This document shows positions 56,410-64,000 of a DNA stretch of 64,000 nt, in pieces (the stretch's first letter is position 1; each line of letters opens with the position of its first letter). Below the pieces are notes generated by a model. That model saw only the letters and a list, made by a program, of their open reading frames with translations, did no database searches and was not told where the DNA came from. Both the position numbers and the translations under genes were made by a program. The DNA is taken from contig NZ_JARHTQ010000002.1 in the NCBI RefSeq assembly GCF_029223525.1, forward strand, positions 1 to 64,000. The letters are read 5' to 3'. This DNA comes from Streptantibioticus ferralitis. GTDB taxonomy: Bacteria; Actinomycetota; Actinomycetes; Streptomycetales; Streptomycetaceae.

Positions 56410-56572
56410 GTGGGGTCTCCCGAGGTGGTTATGAACTCGACGGGGTGCCGAGTAGGTGCGTACATGACACAACGCCGGTCGCTACGCGGGTAGACATGTG
56501 GTGTGAATTCCGGGCGACGGGAATGTGTGCGGGTGTCAACAGCGCATGTTCAGCCTGTGATGGGGTGCCCGG

Positions 56573-57352
56573 ATGACGAGGACCTACGGAGTACCGCGCC
56601 CTGACCGCGTCGCCTACCTCGACCAGGCCGCCGCCACCGCACCCGCCCGCGCCTACAAGGCCCGGCTGCTGACCGAACTGGAGCTGCGTTCCGGCCACAC
56701 CGTGCTGGACGTGGGCTGCGGCCCGGGCACGGACCTGGCGGCGATGGCGGCGGCGGTGGCGCCCGGCGGCAGGGTGATCGGCGTCGACCACGCCGACGAC
56801 ATGGTGCGGGAGGCGCGGCAGCGGCTGGCCGGTACACCCGGCGTCGAGGTGCGCGAGGGCGACGCCCACGACCTGCCGCTGGACACGTCGAGCGTGGACC
56901 GGGCCCGCGTCGACCGGGTGCTGATGCATGTCACCGACCCGGCCGAGGTGCTGGCCGAGCTACGCCGAGTGGTGCGGCCCGGGGGTCTGGTGGGGCTCGC
57001 GGAGCCGGACTGGGACACCCTGGTGGTGGACCCCGGCGATCCGGAGACGGTGCGGGCCTTCAACCGCTTCGTCACCGGGAACCAGGTCCGCAACGCCACC
57101 ATCGGGCGGCAGCTGGCCCGGCTGGGCGCCGCGGCGGGGTTCACGGTGCGCGACGTGACCGGGACCGCGCCCGTCTTCCGGGATCTCCCCGTCGCGGACC
57201 AGGTGCTGGGGCTGAGCCGGAACGCGGAACGCGCGGTGCGCGCCGGATACCTCGACCGCCGGGCGGCGGACCGCTGGATCGCCGCTCTCACCGAAGGACC
57301 GCTCCTGGCCACCTTCACCGTGTTCACAGTGGTGCTCGAACGCCCGTCCTGA
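56573..57352 (+). CDS. SAM-dependent class I methyltransferase
   Basis: 259 residues. Motif I VLDVGCGPGTDLAAMAAAV near residue 45, acidic motif II VIGVDHADDMVREARQRL, later VDRVLMHVTDPAEVLAELRR and VRPGGLVGLAEPDW. This is the Methyltransf_11/25 fold. The DWDTLVVDPGDPETVRAFNR loop is frequent in small-molecule methyltransferases. Substrate unknown. Single gene. Confidence 0.88.
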   Translation: MTRTYGVPRPDRVAYLDQAAATAPARAYKARLLTELELRSGHTVLDVGCGPGTDLAAMAAAVAPGGRVIGVDHADDMVREARQRLAGTPGVEVREGDAHDLPLDTSSVDRARVDRVLMHVTDPAEVLAELRRVVRPGGLVGLAEPDWDTLVVDPGDPETVRAFNRFVTGNQVRNATIGRQLARLGAAAGFTVRDVTGTAPVFRDLPVADQVLGLSRNAERAVRAGYLDRRAADRWIAALTEGPLLATFTVFTVVLERPS

Positions 57353-57570
57353 CGCCGTGGCGATGCCGCACGTCGTCCGACTGCCGCGGGGCGTGATCCG
57401 CACCCCGTGACGGACGGCCCTTGATCGGGCATACTCCAACCGCCACAAGCCGCTGATCAGCCAGGACCGTGACCCGGTGGGAGATCATCGGTTTTGGGTA
57501 ATCCATCGCGGCGACGTCGGCCACCCCCCTGCGTCCGCCGCCGACCCGCCCGACAGGGAGGAGCGCCGCC

Positions 57571-58743
57571 ATGCCATACGACGGCCCGCAGCCGGTCGAA
57601 CGACAACTGCCTACCGAGGAGGCCCGCGATCTTCTCGGACTCACCCGCGAGCTCGCCGCGCGGGAGATCCGGCCCAGGGCCGCCGAGGAGGAGGACGCGG
57701 GATGCTTCCCGCGGGACACCTTCGCCACCATCGGCGCCGCCGGTCTGCTCGGCCTGCCGTACCCGGACGAGTACGGCGGCGGTGAGCAGCCGTACGAGGT
57801 GTATCTGCAGGTACTCGAAGAGCTCGCGATGGCCCGGCTCACCGTGGGCCTGGGCACCAGCGTGCACACCCTGGCGTGCCATGCCGTCGCCGAGTTCGGC
57901 ACCAAGGAGCAGCGCGCCGAGCACCTTCCGGCGATGCTCGGCGGTTCACTCCTCGGCGCGTACTGCCTCTCGGAGCCGGCGTCCGGCTCCGACGCCGCGA
58001 GCCTGCGTACGCGTGCGGTACGCGACGGCGGCGACTGGGTGATCAACGGTACGAAGGCGTGGATCACCCACGGCGGGATGGCCGACTTCTACACCGTGCT
58101 GGCTCGCACCGGAGTCGAGGGGCCGCGTGGCATCACCGCCTTCCTCGTTCCCGGCGACGCGGAGGGGCTGAGCGCCGCCGCGCCGGAGCGGAAGATGGGG
58201 CTGAAGGGATCGCCCACCGCCCAGGTGCACTTCGACGGGGTGCGGGTGTCCGACGCCCGTCGCATCGGTGAGGAGGGCCAGGGCTTCACCATCGCCCTGT
58301 CCGCGCTCGACTCCGGCCGCCTCGGCATCGCGGCGTGTGCCATCGGCGTCGCACAGGCGGCACTTGACGAGGCGTTGGCGTTCACCGCGGAACGCCAGCA
58401 GTTCGGCCGTCCGCTGGCGGACTTCCAGGGCCTGCGGTTCATGCTCGCCGACATGGCGACCGGCATCGAGGCGGGCCGGGCACTGTACTTGGCCGCCGCC
58501 CGGCTGCGGGACTCCGGCCAGCCCTTCAGCAAGCAGGCCGCGATGGCCAAGCTGCACTGCACGGACACCGCGATGCGGGTCACCACCGACGCCGTCCAAC
58601 TTCTCGGCGGATACGGCTACACGGCCGACTTCCCGACCGAGCGCTACATGCGCGAGGCCAAGGTGCTGCAGATCGTGGAGGGCACCAACCAGATCCAACG
58701 CATGGTGATCGCCCGCCATTTGGCAGGTCCCGAAACCCACTAG
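57571..58743 (+). CDS. acyl-CoA dehydrogenase
   Basis: 390 residues, FAD-dependent alpha,beta-dehydrogenation of an acyl-CoA. FAD contacts YCLSEPASGSDAASLRT and WITHGGMADFY, the conserved RQQFGRPLADFQGLRF-type segment, and the catalytic Glu in LQIVEGTNQIQR. Full length. It ends with TAG at 58743, followed by a GC-rich repeat tract. It may feed the same kind of short or branched acyl-CoA pathways as the mutase operon far upstream, but nothing links them here. Confidence 0.93.
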   Translation: MPYDGPQPVERQLPTEEARDLLGLTRELAAREIRPRAAEEEDAGCFPRDTFATIGAAGLLGLPYPDEYGGGEQPYEVYLQVLEELAMARLTVGLGTSVHTLACHAVAEFGTKEQRAEHLPAMLGGSLLGAYCLSEPASGSDAASLRTRAVRDGGDWVINGTKAWITHGGMADFYTVLARTGVEGPRGITAFLVPGDAEGLSAAAPERKMGLKGSPTAQVHFDGVRVSDARRIGEEGQGFTIALSALDSGRLGIAACAIGVAQAALDEALAFTAERQQFGRPLADFQGLRFMLADMATGIEAGRALYLAAARLRDSGQPFSKQAAMAKLHCTDTAMRVTTDAVQLLGGYGYTADFPTERYMREAKVLQIVEGTNQIQRMVIARHLAGPETH

Positions 58744-58789
58744 CCGCCCTTCCGGCGGACCTTGACCGATCAGCACCGCCGCTACGCCG

Positions 58790-58990
58790 GCCGTCCAAGG
58801 CCCCACAGGGGCCAGGCCCTCGCAGAGGCCCAGGGCCCGCCGGACCCAGGGGGCGGCAGCCCTCAGGTGCAGAGGCCCAGGGGCCCGCCGGACCCGGGGG
58901 GCTTGCGGTGCCCCGGACCCGCAGGGGTCCAGGGGGCGGCAGCCCCCGGGCCGGGGGCCTGGGGGCCCGCAGGGCCCCCAGGGGCAACTC
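58790..58990. repeat. very GC-rich repeat tract with hairpins
   Basis: GGCCCGCCGGACCCAGGGGG and GGCCCGCCGGACCCGGGGGG are imperfect copies, and GGGGGCCTGGGGGCCCGCAG can fold on itself with the following GGGCCCCCAGGGG. It lies between the convergent acyl-CoA dehydrogenase and zinc-ribbon genes and probably ends transcription from both sides. Confidence 0.7.
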
Positions 58991-58992
58991 CC

Positions 58993-59406
58993 TTACCGCC
59001 AGGGGCTGCCAAGCCCTTGGCGGTTCGCATGGGAGAACGGCTGGGTGCGCCAGTCGAGCCCCTCGGGCAGCGTGAGCAGCGACGCCACGTCCTGCTCATC
59101 CGTGCCGTCCTCGCTGACCGGTGCCGCGTCCTCGACGGCACTGCCGGAACCCGCACACACCGTCAGCCCGAAGGGATTCCACGGGGTCGCGCACAGGGCG
59201 TGCTCCGGCAGCACGTCCTCGTCCGCGAGCAAGGCGATGGGACGGCCGCACTCCGGGCAGTGCACCCGGAAGATCCCGTAGACCTCGTCGTCCACATCCC
59301 CGGACGCCTCCACGGCGTCCCACTCCGCACCGTCGCCGTCGACGCTGTCCGTGACGTCGTCGGCGAAGTCCTCGTCGAGCACCGGTTGCCGCTTGCCTGC
59401 GCGCAT
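58993..59406 (-). CDS. small acidic zinc-ribbon protein, conserved hypothetical
   Basis: 137 residues from the ATG at 59406 (GGGGGAGATCCACC upstream). A rather acidic first third (FADDVTDSVDGDGAEWDAVE) precedes a treble of cysteines: HCPECGRPIALLADEDVLPE, then HALCATPWNPFGLTVCAG. CxxC...C...C would hold a zinc. I believe this kind of protein is conserved in streptomycetes; function unknown. Confidence 0.7.
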   Translation of the reverse strand: MRAGKRQPVLDEDFADDVTDSVDGDGAEWDAVEASGDVDDEVYGIFRVHCPECGRPIALLADEDVLPEHALCATPWNPFGLTVCAGSGSAVEDAAPVSEDGTDEQDVASLLTLPEGLDWRTQPFSHANRQGLGSPWR

Positions 59407-59619
59407 GGTGGATCTCCCCCTGTGACACCCTCTGGTGGGAAGGCCGGACTCGTGGCCACGACCTGAGCTGAGCATTTCCCGTCACGTCCGGCCGATAATC
59501 GCAACACTCGCGCCGAGCGGGGGCACAGGCTGTGGCGTTTATCACACGAGAGGGCGCACGGGGCGCATGCGTTCCGCTCGTTGTGCCGGAGCGGCGCGGT
59601 GGCAGTAGGTTGATCCGTC

Positions 59620-60060
59620 GTGGAGGAGTTGGACCGACGGATCGTGGAATTGCTCGTCGCCGATGGGCGGATGAGCTACACCGACCTGGGCAAGGCCACT
59701 GGCCTGTCCACGTCGGCGGTGCACCAGCGGGTGCGGCGGCTGGAACAGCGCGGAGTGATCCGCGGCTATGCGGCGATCGTCGACCCGGAAGGGGTAGGCC
59801 TGCCGCTGACCGCGTTCATCTCTGTGGCGCCGTTCGACCCCAGTGCGCCCGACGACATCGCGGACCGGCTCGCCGATGTTCCCGAGATCGAGGCCTGCCA
59901 CAGCGTCGCGGGCGAGGAGAACTACATACTCAAGGTGCGCGTCGCCACGCCCGGCGCCCTGGAGCACCTGCTGGCCCGCATCCGCAGTCTGGCCGGAGTG
60001 TCGACCCGTACCACCGTGGTGCTGTCCACTCCGTACGAGGCGCGCCCGCCGCATCTGTGA
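59620..60060 (+). CDS. Lrp/AsnC-family transcriptional regulator
   Basis: 146 residues from a GTG at 59620. Helix-turn-helix: LDRRIVELLVADGRMSYTDL, GKATGLSTSAVHQRVRRLEQ, RGVIRGYAAIVDPEGVG. The C-terminal RAM effector domain (EIEACHSVAGEENYILKVRV) binds amino acids or related ligands. It is 47 bases upstream of the amidohydrolase on the same strand and may be cotranscribed. Confidence 0.93.
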   Translation: MEELDRRIVELLVADGRMSYTDLGKATGLSTSAVHQRVRRLEQRGVIRGYAAIVDPEGVGLPLTAFISVAPFDPSAPDDIADRLADVPEIEACHSVAGEENYILKVRVATPGALEHLLARIRSLAGVSTRTTVVLSTPYEARPPHL

Positions 60061-60106
60061 CCACCCTGGCGCAGGCGCGCGGAGCACAGGCGCCAGACTG
60101 GTGACC

Positions 60107-61738
60107 ATGAACGAGCGCACCCCGGGCACCGTGCTGCTGCGCGGCGGCACCGTGTACAGCCCCGCCGACCCCTTCGCCACCGCCATGGTCGTGGACGGCG
60201 GCACCGTCGCCTGGATCGGTTCCGAAGGCGCGGCCGACGGCTTCGCCGACTCGGTGGACGAGGTCGTACGGCTGGACGGCGCACTCGTCACCCCGGCGTT
60301 CACCGACGCGCATGTGCACACCACGGCCACCGGTCTGGCGCTGACCGGCCTCGACCTGTCCGCCGCCCGCGACCTGGACGACGCCCTCGCCCGGGTCACC
60401 GCGTACGCCGCCGCGCACCCCGGACATCGGGTACTGCTCGGGCACGGCTGGGACGCGTCCCGCTGGCCCGAGTCGCGCACCCCGACCCGCGCTGAACTCG
60501 ACGCCGCCACCGGCGGGCGGCCGCTGTATCTGACCCGCGCGGACATGCACTCCGCCGTGGTGACCACCGCGATGCTCGACCTGGTTCCCGGGGTCGAGGC
60601 GTTGCCGGGCCACCACCCCGAGGGGCCGCTGACCCGCGACGCCCACCACGCGGTACGCCGCGCCGCGCAGGACGCCATCGCGCCCGGGCAGCGCCGTGAC
60701 GCCCAGCACGCAGCACTGCGCCACGCCGCCTCCCTCGGCATCGGTTCGCTGCACGAGTGCGCCGGGCCGCAGATCAGTGGCGAGGACGACCTGACCGCTC
60801 TCTTGCGGCTGGCCGCCGAGCAGCCCGGTCCGCGGGTCCTGGCCTACTGGGCGGAGGCCGCGGTGCCCGGCGCGGACGGCGTGCTCGACCGGGTGCGGGA
60901 CCTCGGCGCGCTCGGCGCGGCAGGCGACCTGTTCGCCGACGGGGCGCTGGGCTCGCATACCGCGTGCCTGCACCAGCCGTACGCGGACGCCGACCACACC
61001 GGCAGCGCCTATCTCACCGCGGGTCAGATCGCCTGGCATGTGGGCGCCTGCACCGAGGCCGGGCTGCAGGCCGGGTTCCACGCCATCGGGGATGCCGCCA
61101 TCACCGCCGTGATCGCGGGTGTGAGGGCCGCCGCCGAACGCCTCGGCATCGACCGGGTACGCGCGGCCCGGCACCGCGTCGAGCACGCCGAGATGCTGGA
61201 CCCGGACGCCATCGCGGCCTTCGCCGACCTCGGCCTTGTCGCCTCCGTGCAGCCCGCCTTCGACGCGACCTGGGGCGGTACGGACGGTATGTACGCCGCC
61301 CGGCTGGGCACCGAGCGGGCTCGCACCCTCAATCCGTACGCGGCGATGCTCAAGGCCGGGGTGCCGCTGGCGCTCGGCTCCGACAGTCCGGTCACCCCGC
61401 TCGACCCCTGGGGAACCGTGCGCGCCGCCGCCTTCCACCGCACCCTCCAGCACCGCGTCTCGGTCCGCGCCGCCTTCACCGCGCATACCCGCGGCGGGTG
61501 GCGCGCCGTCCGCCGTGATGACGCCGGCGTACTGGTACCGGGCGCCCCGGCCGACTACGCGGTCTGGCGGGCCGGTGAGCTGGTGGTCCAGGCCCCCGAC
61601 GAGCGGGTCGCGAACTGGTCGACCGACCCTCGCTCCGGCACTCCTGGCCTGCCCGATCTCACCCCGGGCGAGCCGCTGCCGCGCTGTGTGCGGACGGTTG
61701 TCGGCGGACTGACGATCTTCGAGGGTCCGAACGAGTGA
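60107..61738 (+). CDS. amidohydrolase, YtcJ-like (Amidohydro_3)
   Basis: 543 residues from the ATG at 60107. Metal ligands: HxH in FTDAHVHTTATGLALTGLDL, the GDAAI and RHRVEHAEMLDPDAIAAFA stretches, and the final Asp in LALGSDSPVTPLDPW. LFADGALGSHTACLHQPYAD is typical of YtcJ-type metal-dependent hydrolases, which act on N-acyl or formamide-like bonds. Substrate unknown. The AsnC regulator upstream may control it. Confidence 0.9.
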   Translation: MNERTPGTVLLRGGTVYSPADPFATAMVVDGGTVAWIGSEGAADGFADSVDEVVRLDGALVTPAFTDAHVHTTATGLALTGLDLSAARDLDDALARVTAYAAAHPGHRVLLGHGWDASRWPESRTPTRAELDAATGGRPLYLTRADMHSAVVTTAMLDLVPGVEALPGHHPEGPLTRDAHHAVRRAAQDAIAPGQRRDAQHAALRHAASLGIGSLHECAGPQISGEDDLTALLRLAAEQPGPRVLAYWAEAAVPGADGVLDRVRDLGALGAAGDLFADGALGSHTACLHQPYADADHTGSAYLTAGQIAWHVGACTEAGLQAGFHAIGDAAITAVIAGVRAAAERLGIDRVRAARHRVEHAEMLDPDAIAAFADLGLVASVQPAFDATWGGTDGMYAARLGTERARTLNPYAAMLKAGVPLALGSDSPVTPLDPWGTVRAAAFHRTLQHRVSVRAAFTAHTRGGWRAVRRDDAGVLVPGAPADYAVWRAGELVVQAPDERVANWSTDPRSGTPGLPDLTPGEPLPRCVRTVVGGLTIFEGPNE

Positions 61739-62440
61739 CGCCCCTCGCGGCCGTACCGCCGAACGATGCCCCCTCGGCCTGTCGCGTCCCGGCCGACGGT
61801 CCCGCACTGACCTGCTGATTTGCCGAATTGCCGCAGGTCACACGGGTGTTGACAGGCTGCGGTCGCGGGCGAGTAGGTTCGGCCGAGTCCACCAGGACGA
61901 CCGACCGGGATCCTCCGTGTCTTCCGTCTACCGCCGCTGGGCCATGGGGTGGCGCGCCGCATGGGCGCACCGCCGCTGGGAGCCAGGTCCAGCGCCCGCG
62001 GCACGGAACGCGGCCTGTCAGGGCCCCTCTCCGCTCGCGGGCGGGCCAGGGGGGAAGGGTGCCGCCCGGGCGGCAGGTGTGACCCGGGTGGGGCCCGGAC
62101 GTTCAGTAGACAACGGCTCTCGGTCGATCCGCAGCCAGCGGTTCCCAGGTCGGCCCGAAGGGCGTTCCGGTCCCCATCCGCAGTCCACCGCACCCCGCCG
62201 CCCGGCGCTCGGCCGTGTTGTGAAGAGCGCTGCTCGCGGCCCGCACGGAAACGCGGAGCGGAACGTTCCACTTGTCGCGGAAAGGGTCGGCAAAACCTGC
62301 CGTGCCCAAGGCTTTGCGTACCTGCGGCGACGGCGGGTGCCCAGTCGTTGTACGGTCACTGCACGACCATCGCGACTCAGCGTCCCCGGAAGCACTCCCG
62401 CTTCCCCTAGCCGCGGACGTCGCCCGTACGCAGAAGAGGA
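61739..62440. other. long upstream region of lnt
   Basis: About 700 bases without a gene I can support. A possible promoter is TTGACA at 61849-61854 with TAGGTT at 61874-61879 (spacing 19, rather long). From 61920 the plus strand has an open frame rich in Arg/Pro/Gly with no family similarity. Confidence 0.4.
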
Positions 62441-64000
62441 ATGGCCGCGACCGTGCCACCGCGACCCGACACCGCCACCGCTCAAACCGTGGATGGTGCC
62501 ATTGGCGTGCCCGAGCGGGCCCGCCCGGTGGAGCCGGAGCACCGGCCAGGACGACTGCGGCGGCTGGCCCGGGCGGGCCGCGCGGACTGGCGGCGCAGCG
62601 CCCTCGCGGCCGCCAGTGGTCTGGCGCTCACCGCCGCCTTCCCGCCCTACGGCCTGTGGCCGCTGTCGATCGCCGCGGTGGCCGCGCTCGCGCTGCTCAC
62701 CCATCGCCGTACCGCACGGCAGGCGGCATGGACCGGTTTCGCCTTCGGGCTGCCGTTCTTCGTCTGGCTGCTGCAGTGGCTGCATGTGGTCGGCTGGGAC
62801 GCGGTCATCGGGCTGTCCATCATCGAGGCGGTCTTCTTCGTCCCGCTCGGCGCCGCGCTGGCGCTGACCTCGCGGCTGCCCGGCTGGCCGCTGTGGGGCG
62901 GCTGCCTGTGGGTCGCCGAGGAACTGGTCAGGGACCGGCTGCCGTTCGGCGGCTTTCCGTGGGGGCGGCTGGCGTTCGCCAACTCCGCCTCGCCGTTCAC
63001 CCCGCTCGCCGCGCTCGGTGGCGCTCCGCTGGTCAGCTTCGGCGTCGCGCTGACCGGTGGACTGGTGGCGGCGGCCGTACTCGCCGGGTGGCGCTCACGC
63101 GGCCGGGGCAGGCAGGCGCTCATCGGGCTCGGCGCCGCCGTGCTCGCCGCCGCCGTGGCGGCCTGCGGCTACGCGGTGCCCGTGCCGACCAAGGCCGACG
63201 GCCAGCTGAAGGTCGCCGTGGTCCAGGGCAACGTCGCCCAGCCGGGCATGCACTTCCTCGGCCGCCCGATGATGATCCTCAACAACCATGTCGACGCCAC
63301 GCTGCAACTCGCCCGTGACATCAAGGCGGGCCGCGTCGCCAGGCCGGACCTGGTGATCTGGCCGGAGAACTCCTCCGACCTCGACCCGTTCACCTACCCG
63401 CAGGCGTACGACGCGATCACCCGCGCGGTGCGGACGATCGGTGTGCCGGTGCTCGTCGGTGCCCTGGTCGACGGGCCGGACGCCGACCATGTGCAGAACG
63501 AGGGCATCCTGTGGTCCCCGGTGACCGGTCCCGGCGCCTCGTACACCAAGCAGCACCCGGTGCCGTTCGGTGAGTACGTACCGTTCCGCAAGGAGCTCAC
63601 CAAGGTCATCCACCGCCTGGACGAGATCCAGCGCGACTTCTACCCGGGCAATCACACCGGTGTGATGACGATGGGCGGCGCCCGGCTCGGTGATGTGATC
63701 TGCTTCGAGGTCGCCTATGACGGGATCGTCCGCGACACCGTGAACGCGGGGGCCCGCGCCATCGTCGTACAGACCAACAACGCCACTTACGGGCGAACCG
63801 GTCAACCCGAGCAGCAGCTCGCCATGTACCAGCTGCGGGCCGTCGAGCACGGCCGGGCGGTGGTCGCGGCCGCAACCAGCGGTATCAGTGCGCTAGTTGA
63901 ACCCGACGGCACCGTCAAGCGGCAGAGCAAGGAATTCACCCGGGAGGTGCTCAATGTGCACCTGCCGCTACGCGATGGAACCACCGTTGCCGACAAGATC
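62441..64000 (+). CDS. lnt: apolipoprotein N-acyltransferase (partial at window end)
   Basis: 520 residues are visible; the gene runs off the window. It adds the third acyl chain to the N-terminal Cys of lipoproteins, on the outer membrane face. After an 45-residue cytoplasmic start come about six membrane helices (LAAASGLALTAAFPPYGLWP first), the conserved ELVRDRLPFGGFPWGRLAFA, and a nitrilase domain from about residue 250. Catalytic triad: Glu in DLVIWPENSSD, Lys in SYTKQHPVPFGEYVPFR, Cys in GDVICFEVAYD. GAAGAGGA precedes the ATG. In actinomycetes a polyprenol mannosyltransferase gene often follows. Confidence 0.95.
   Translation, partial: MAATVPPRPDTATAQTVDGAIGVPERARPVEPEHRPGRLRRLARAGRADWRRSALAAASGLALTAAFPPYGLWPLSIAAVAALALLTHRRTARQAAWTGFAFGLPFFVWLLQWLHVVGWDAVIGLSIIEAVFFVPLGAALALTSRLPGWPLWGGCLWVAEELVRDRLPFGGFPWGRLAFANSASPFTPLAALGGAPLVSFGVALTGGLVAAAVLAGWRSRGRGRQALIGLGAAVLAAAVAACGYAVPVPTKADGQLKVAVVQGNVAQPGMHFLGRPMMILNNHVDATLQLARDIKAGRVARPDLVIWPENSSDLDPFTYPQAYDAITRAVRTIGVPVLVGALVDGPDADHVQNEGILWSPVTGPGASYTKQHPVPFGEYVPFRKELTKVIHRLDEIQRDFYPGNHTGVMTMGGARLGDVICFEVAYDGIVRDTVNAGARAIVVQTNNATYGRTGQPEQQLAMYQLRAVEHGRAVVAAATSGISALVEPDGTVKRQSKEFTREVLNVHLPLRDGTTVADKI

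Noticed and set aside
61917-62440. A gene upstream of lnt
   Set aside because: The open frame is only Arg/Pro/Gly-rich with no family similarity and overlaps the lnt leader; no supported start.

Overview
The window is high-GC actinobacterial DNA. Gene content and style point to a Streptomyces chromosome: GTG starts, GGAGG-type ribosome binding sites, lipoproteins, a SARP-type regulator, an ECF sigma factor, and cobalamin riboswitches. I count about 40 intact genes and more than a dozen gene remnants.

Region 1 (1-12.5 kb) is centred on vitamin B12. An IS30 transposase end is followed by the mutA-mutB-meaB operon for B12-dependent methylmalonyl-CoA mutase. Next come an acetyltransferase, a decayed methylisocitrate lyase and metE (B12-independent methionine synthase), which sits behind a cobalamin riboswitch. 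An ArsR-family regulator lies beside a second cobalamin riboswitch that precedes a NiCoT-type cobalt/nickel permease. An enoyl-CoA hydratase gene without a convincing start follows.

Region 2 (12.5-25.2 kb) is accessory. It holds a YVTN propeller lipoprotein, two quinone-oxidoreductase-like dehydrogenases (one divergent from a TetR regulator across a twin operator), a secreted low-complexity protein, a lectin and an orphan solute-binding lipoprotein. It also carries many remnants: IS110 transposase, Nudix hydrolase, serine recombinase, tyrosine integrase, alpha/beta hydrolase and response regulator.

Region 3 (25.5-31.8 kb) is the most unusual. A secreted choice-of-anchor-C (DUF642-like) protein, a sodium/proline-type symporter and a SARP-like regulator are followed by an ECF sigma factor. 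That sigma factor is fused in one chain to a zinc-finger anti-sigma-like segment, a membrane helix, a Pro/Ser linker and its own extracellular copy of the same choice-of-anchor-C domain. A LuxR-type regulator precedes it. This suggests a membrane-tethered sigma factor that senses something outside the cell.

Region 4 (32.2-38 kb) is the branched-chain amino acid ABC transporter livK-livH-livM-livG-livF. livH carries an in-frame TGA near its end.

Region 5 (38.4-47.7 kb) holds a DUF2254 membrane protein, a LysR/MFS divergent pair, a DUF47 fragment, a rifamycin-resistance locus (RAE-like palindrome, glycosyltransferase remnant, rifampicin monooxygenase rox), an MFS remnant and a two-component system.

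Region 6 (47.9-64 kb) holds two secreted or surface proteins built of tandem repeats, a GNAT, an aromatic hydroxylase of the MhpA type, and a pair of paralogous exported proteins with an HNH-like DH...N motif. After these come a methyltransferase, an acyl-CoA dehydrogenase, a zinc-ribbon protein, an AsnC regulator, a YtcJ-type amidohydrolase and the start of lnt (apolipoprotein N-acyltransferase), which runs off the window.
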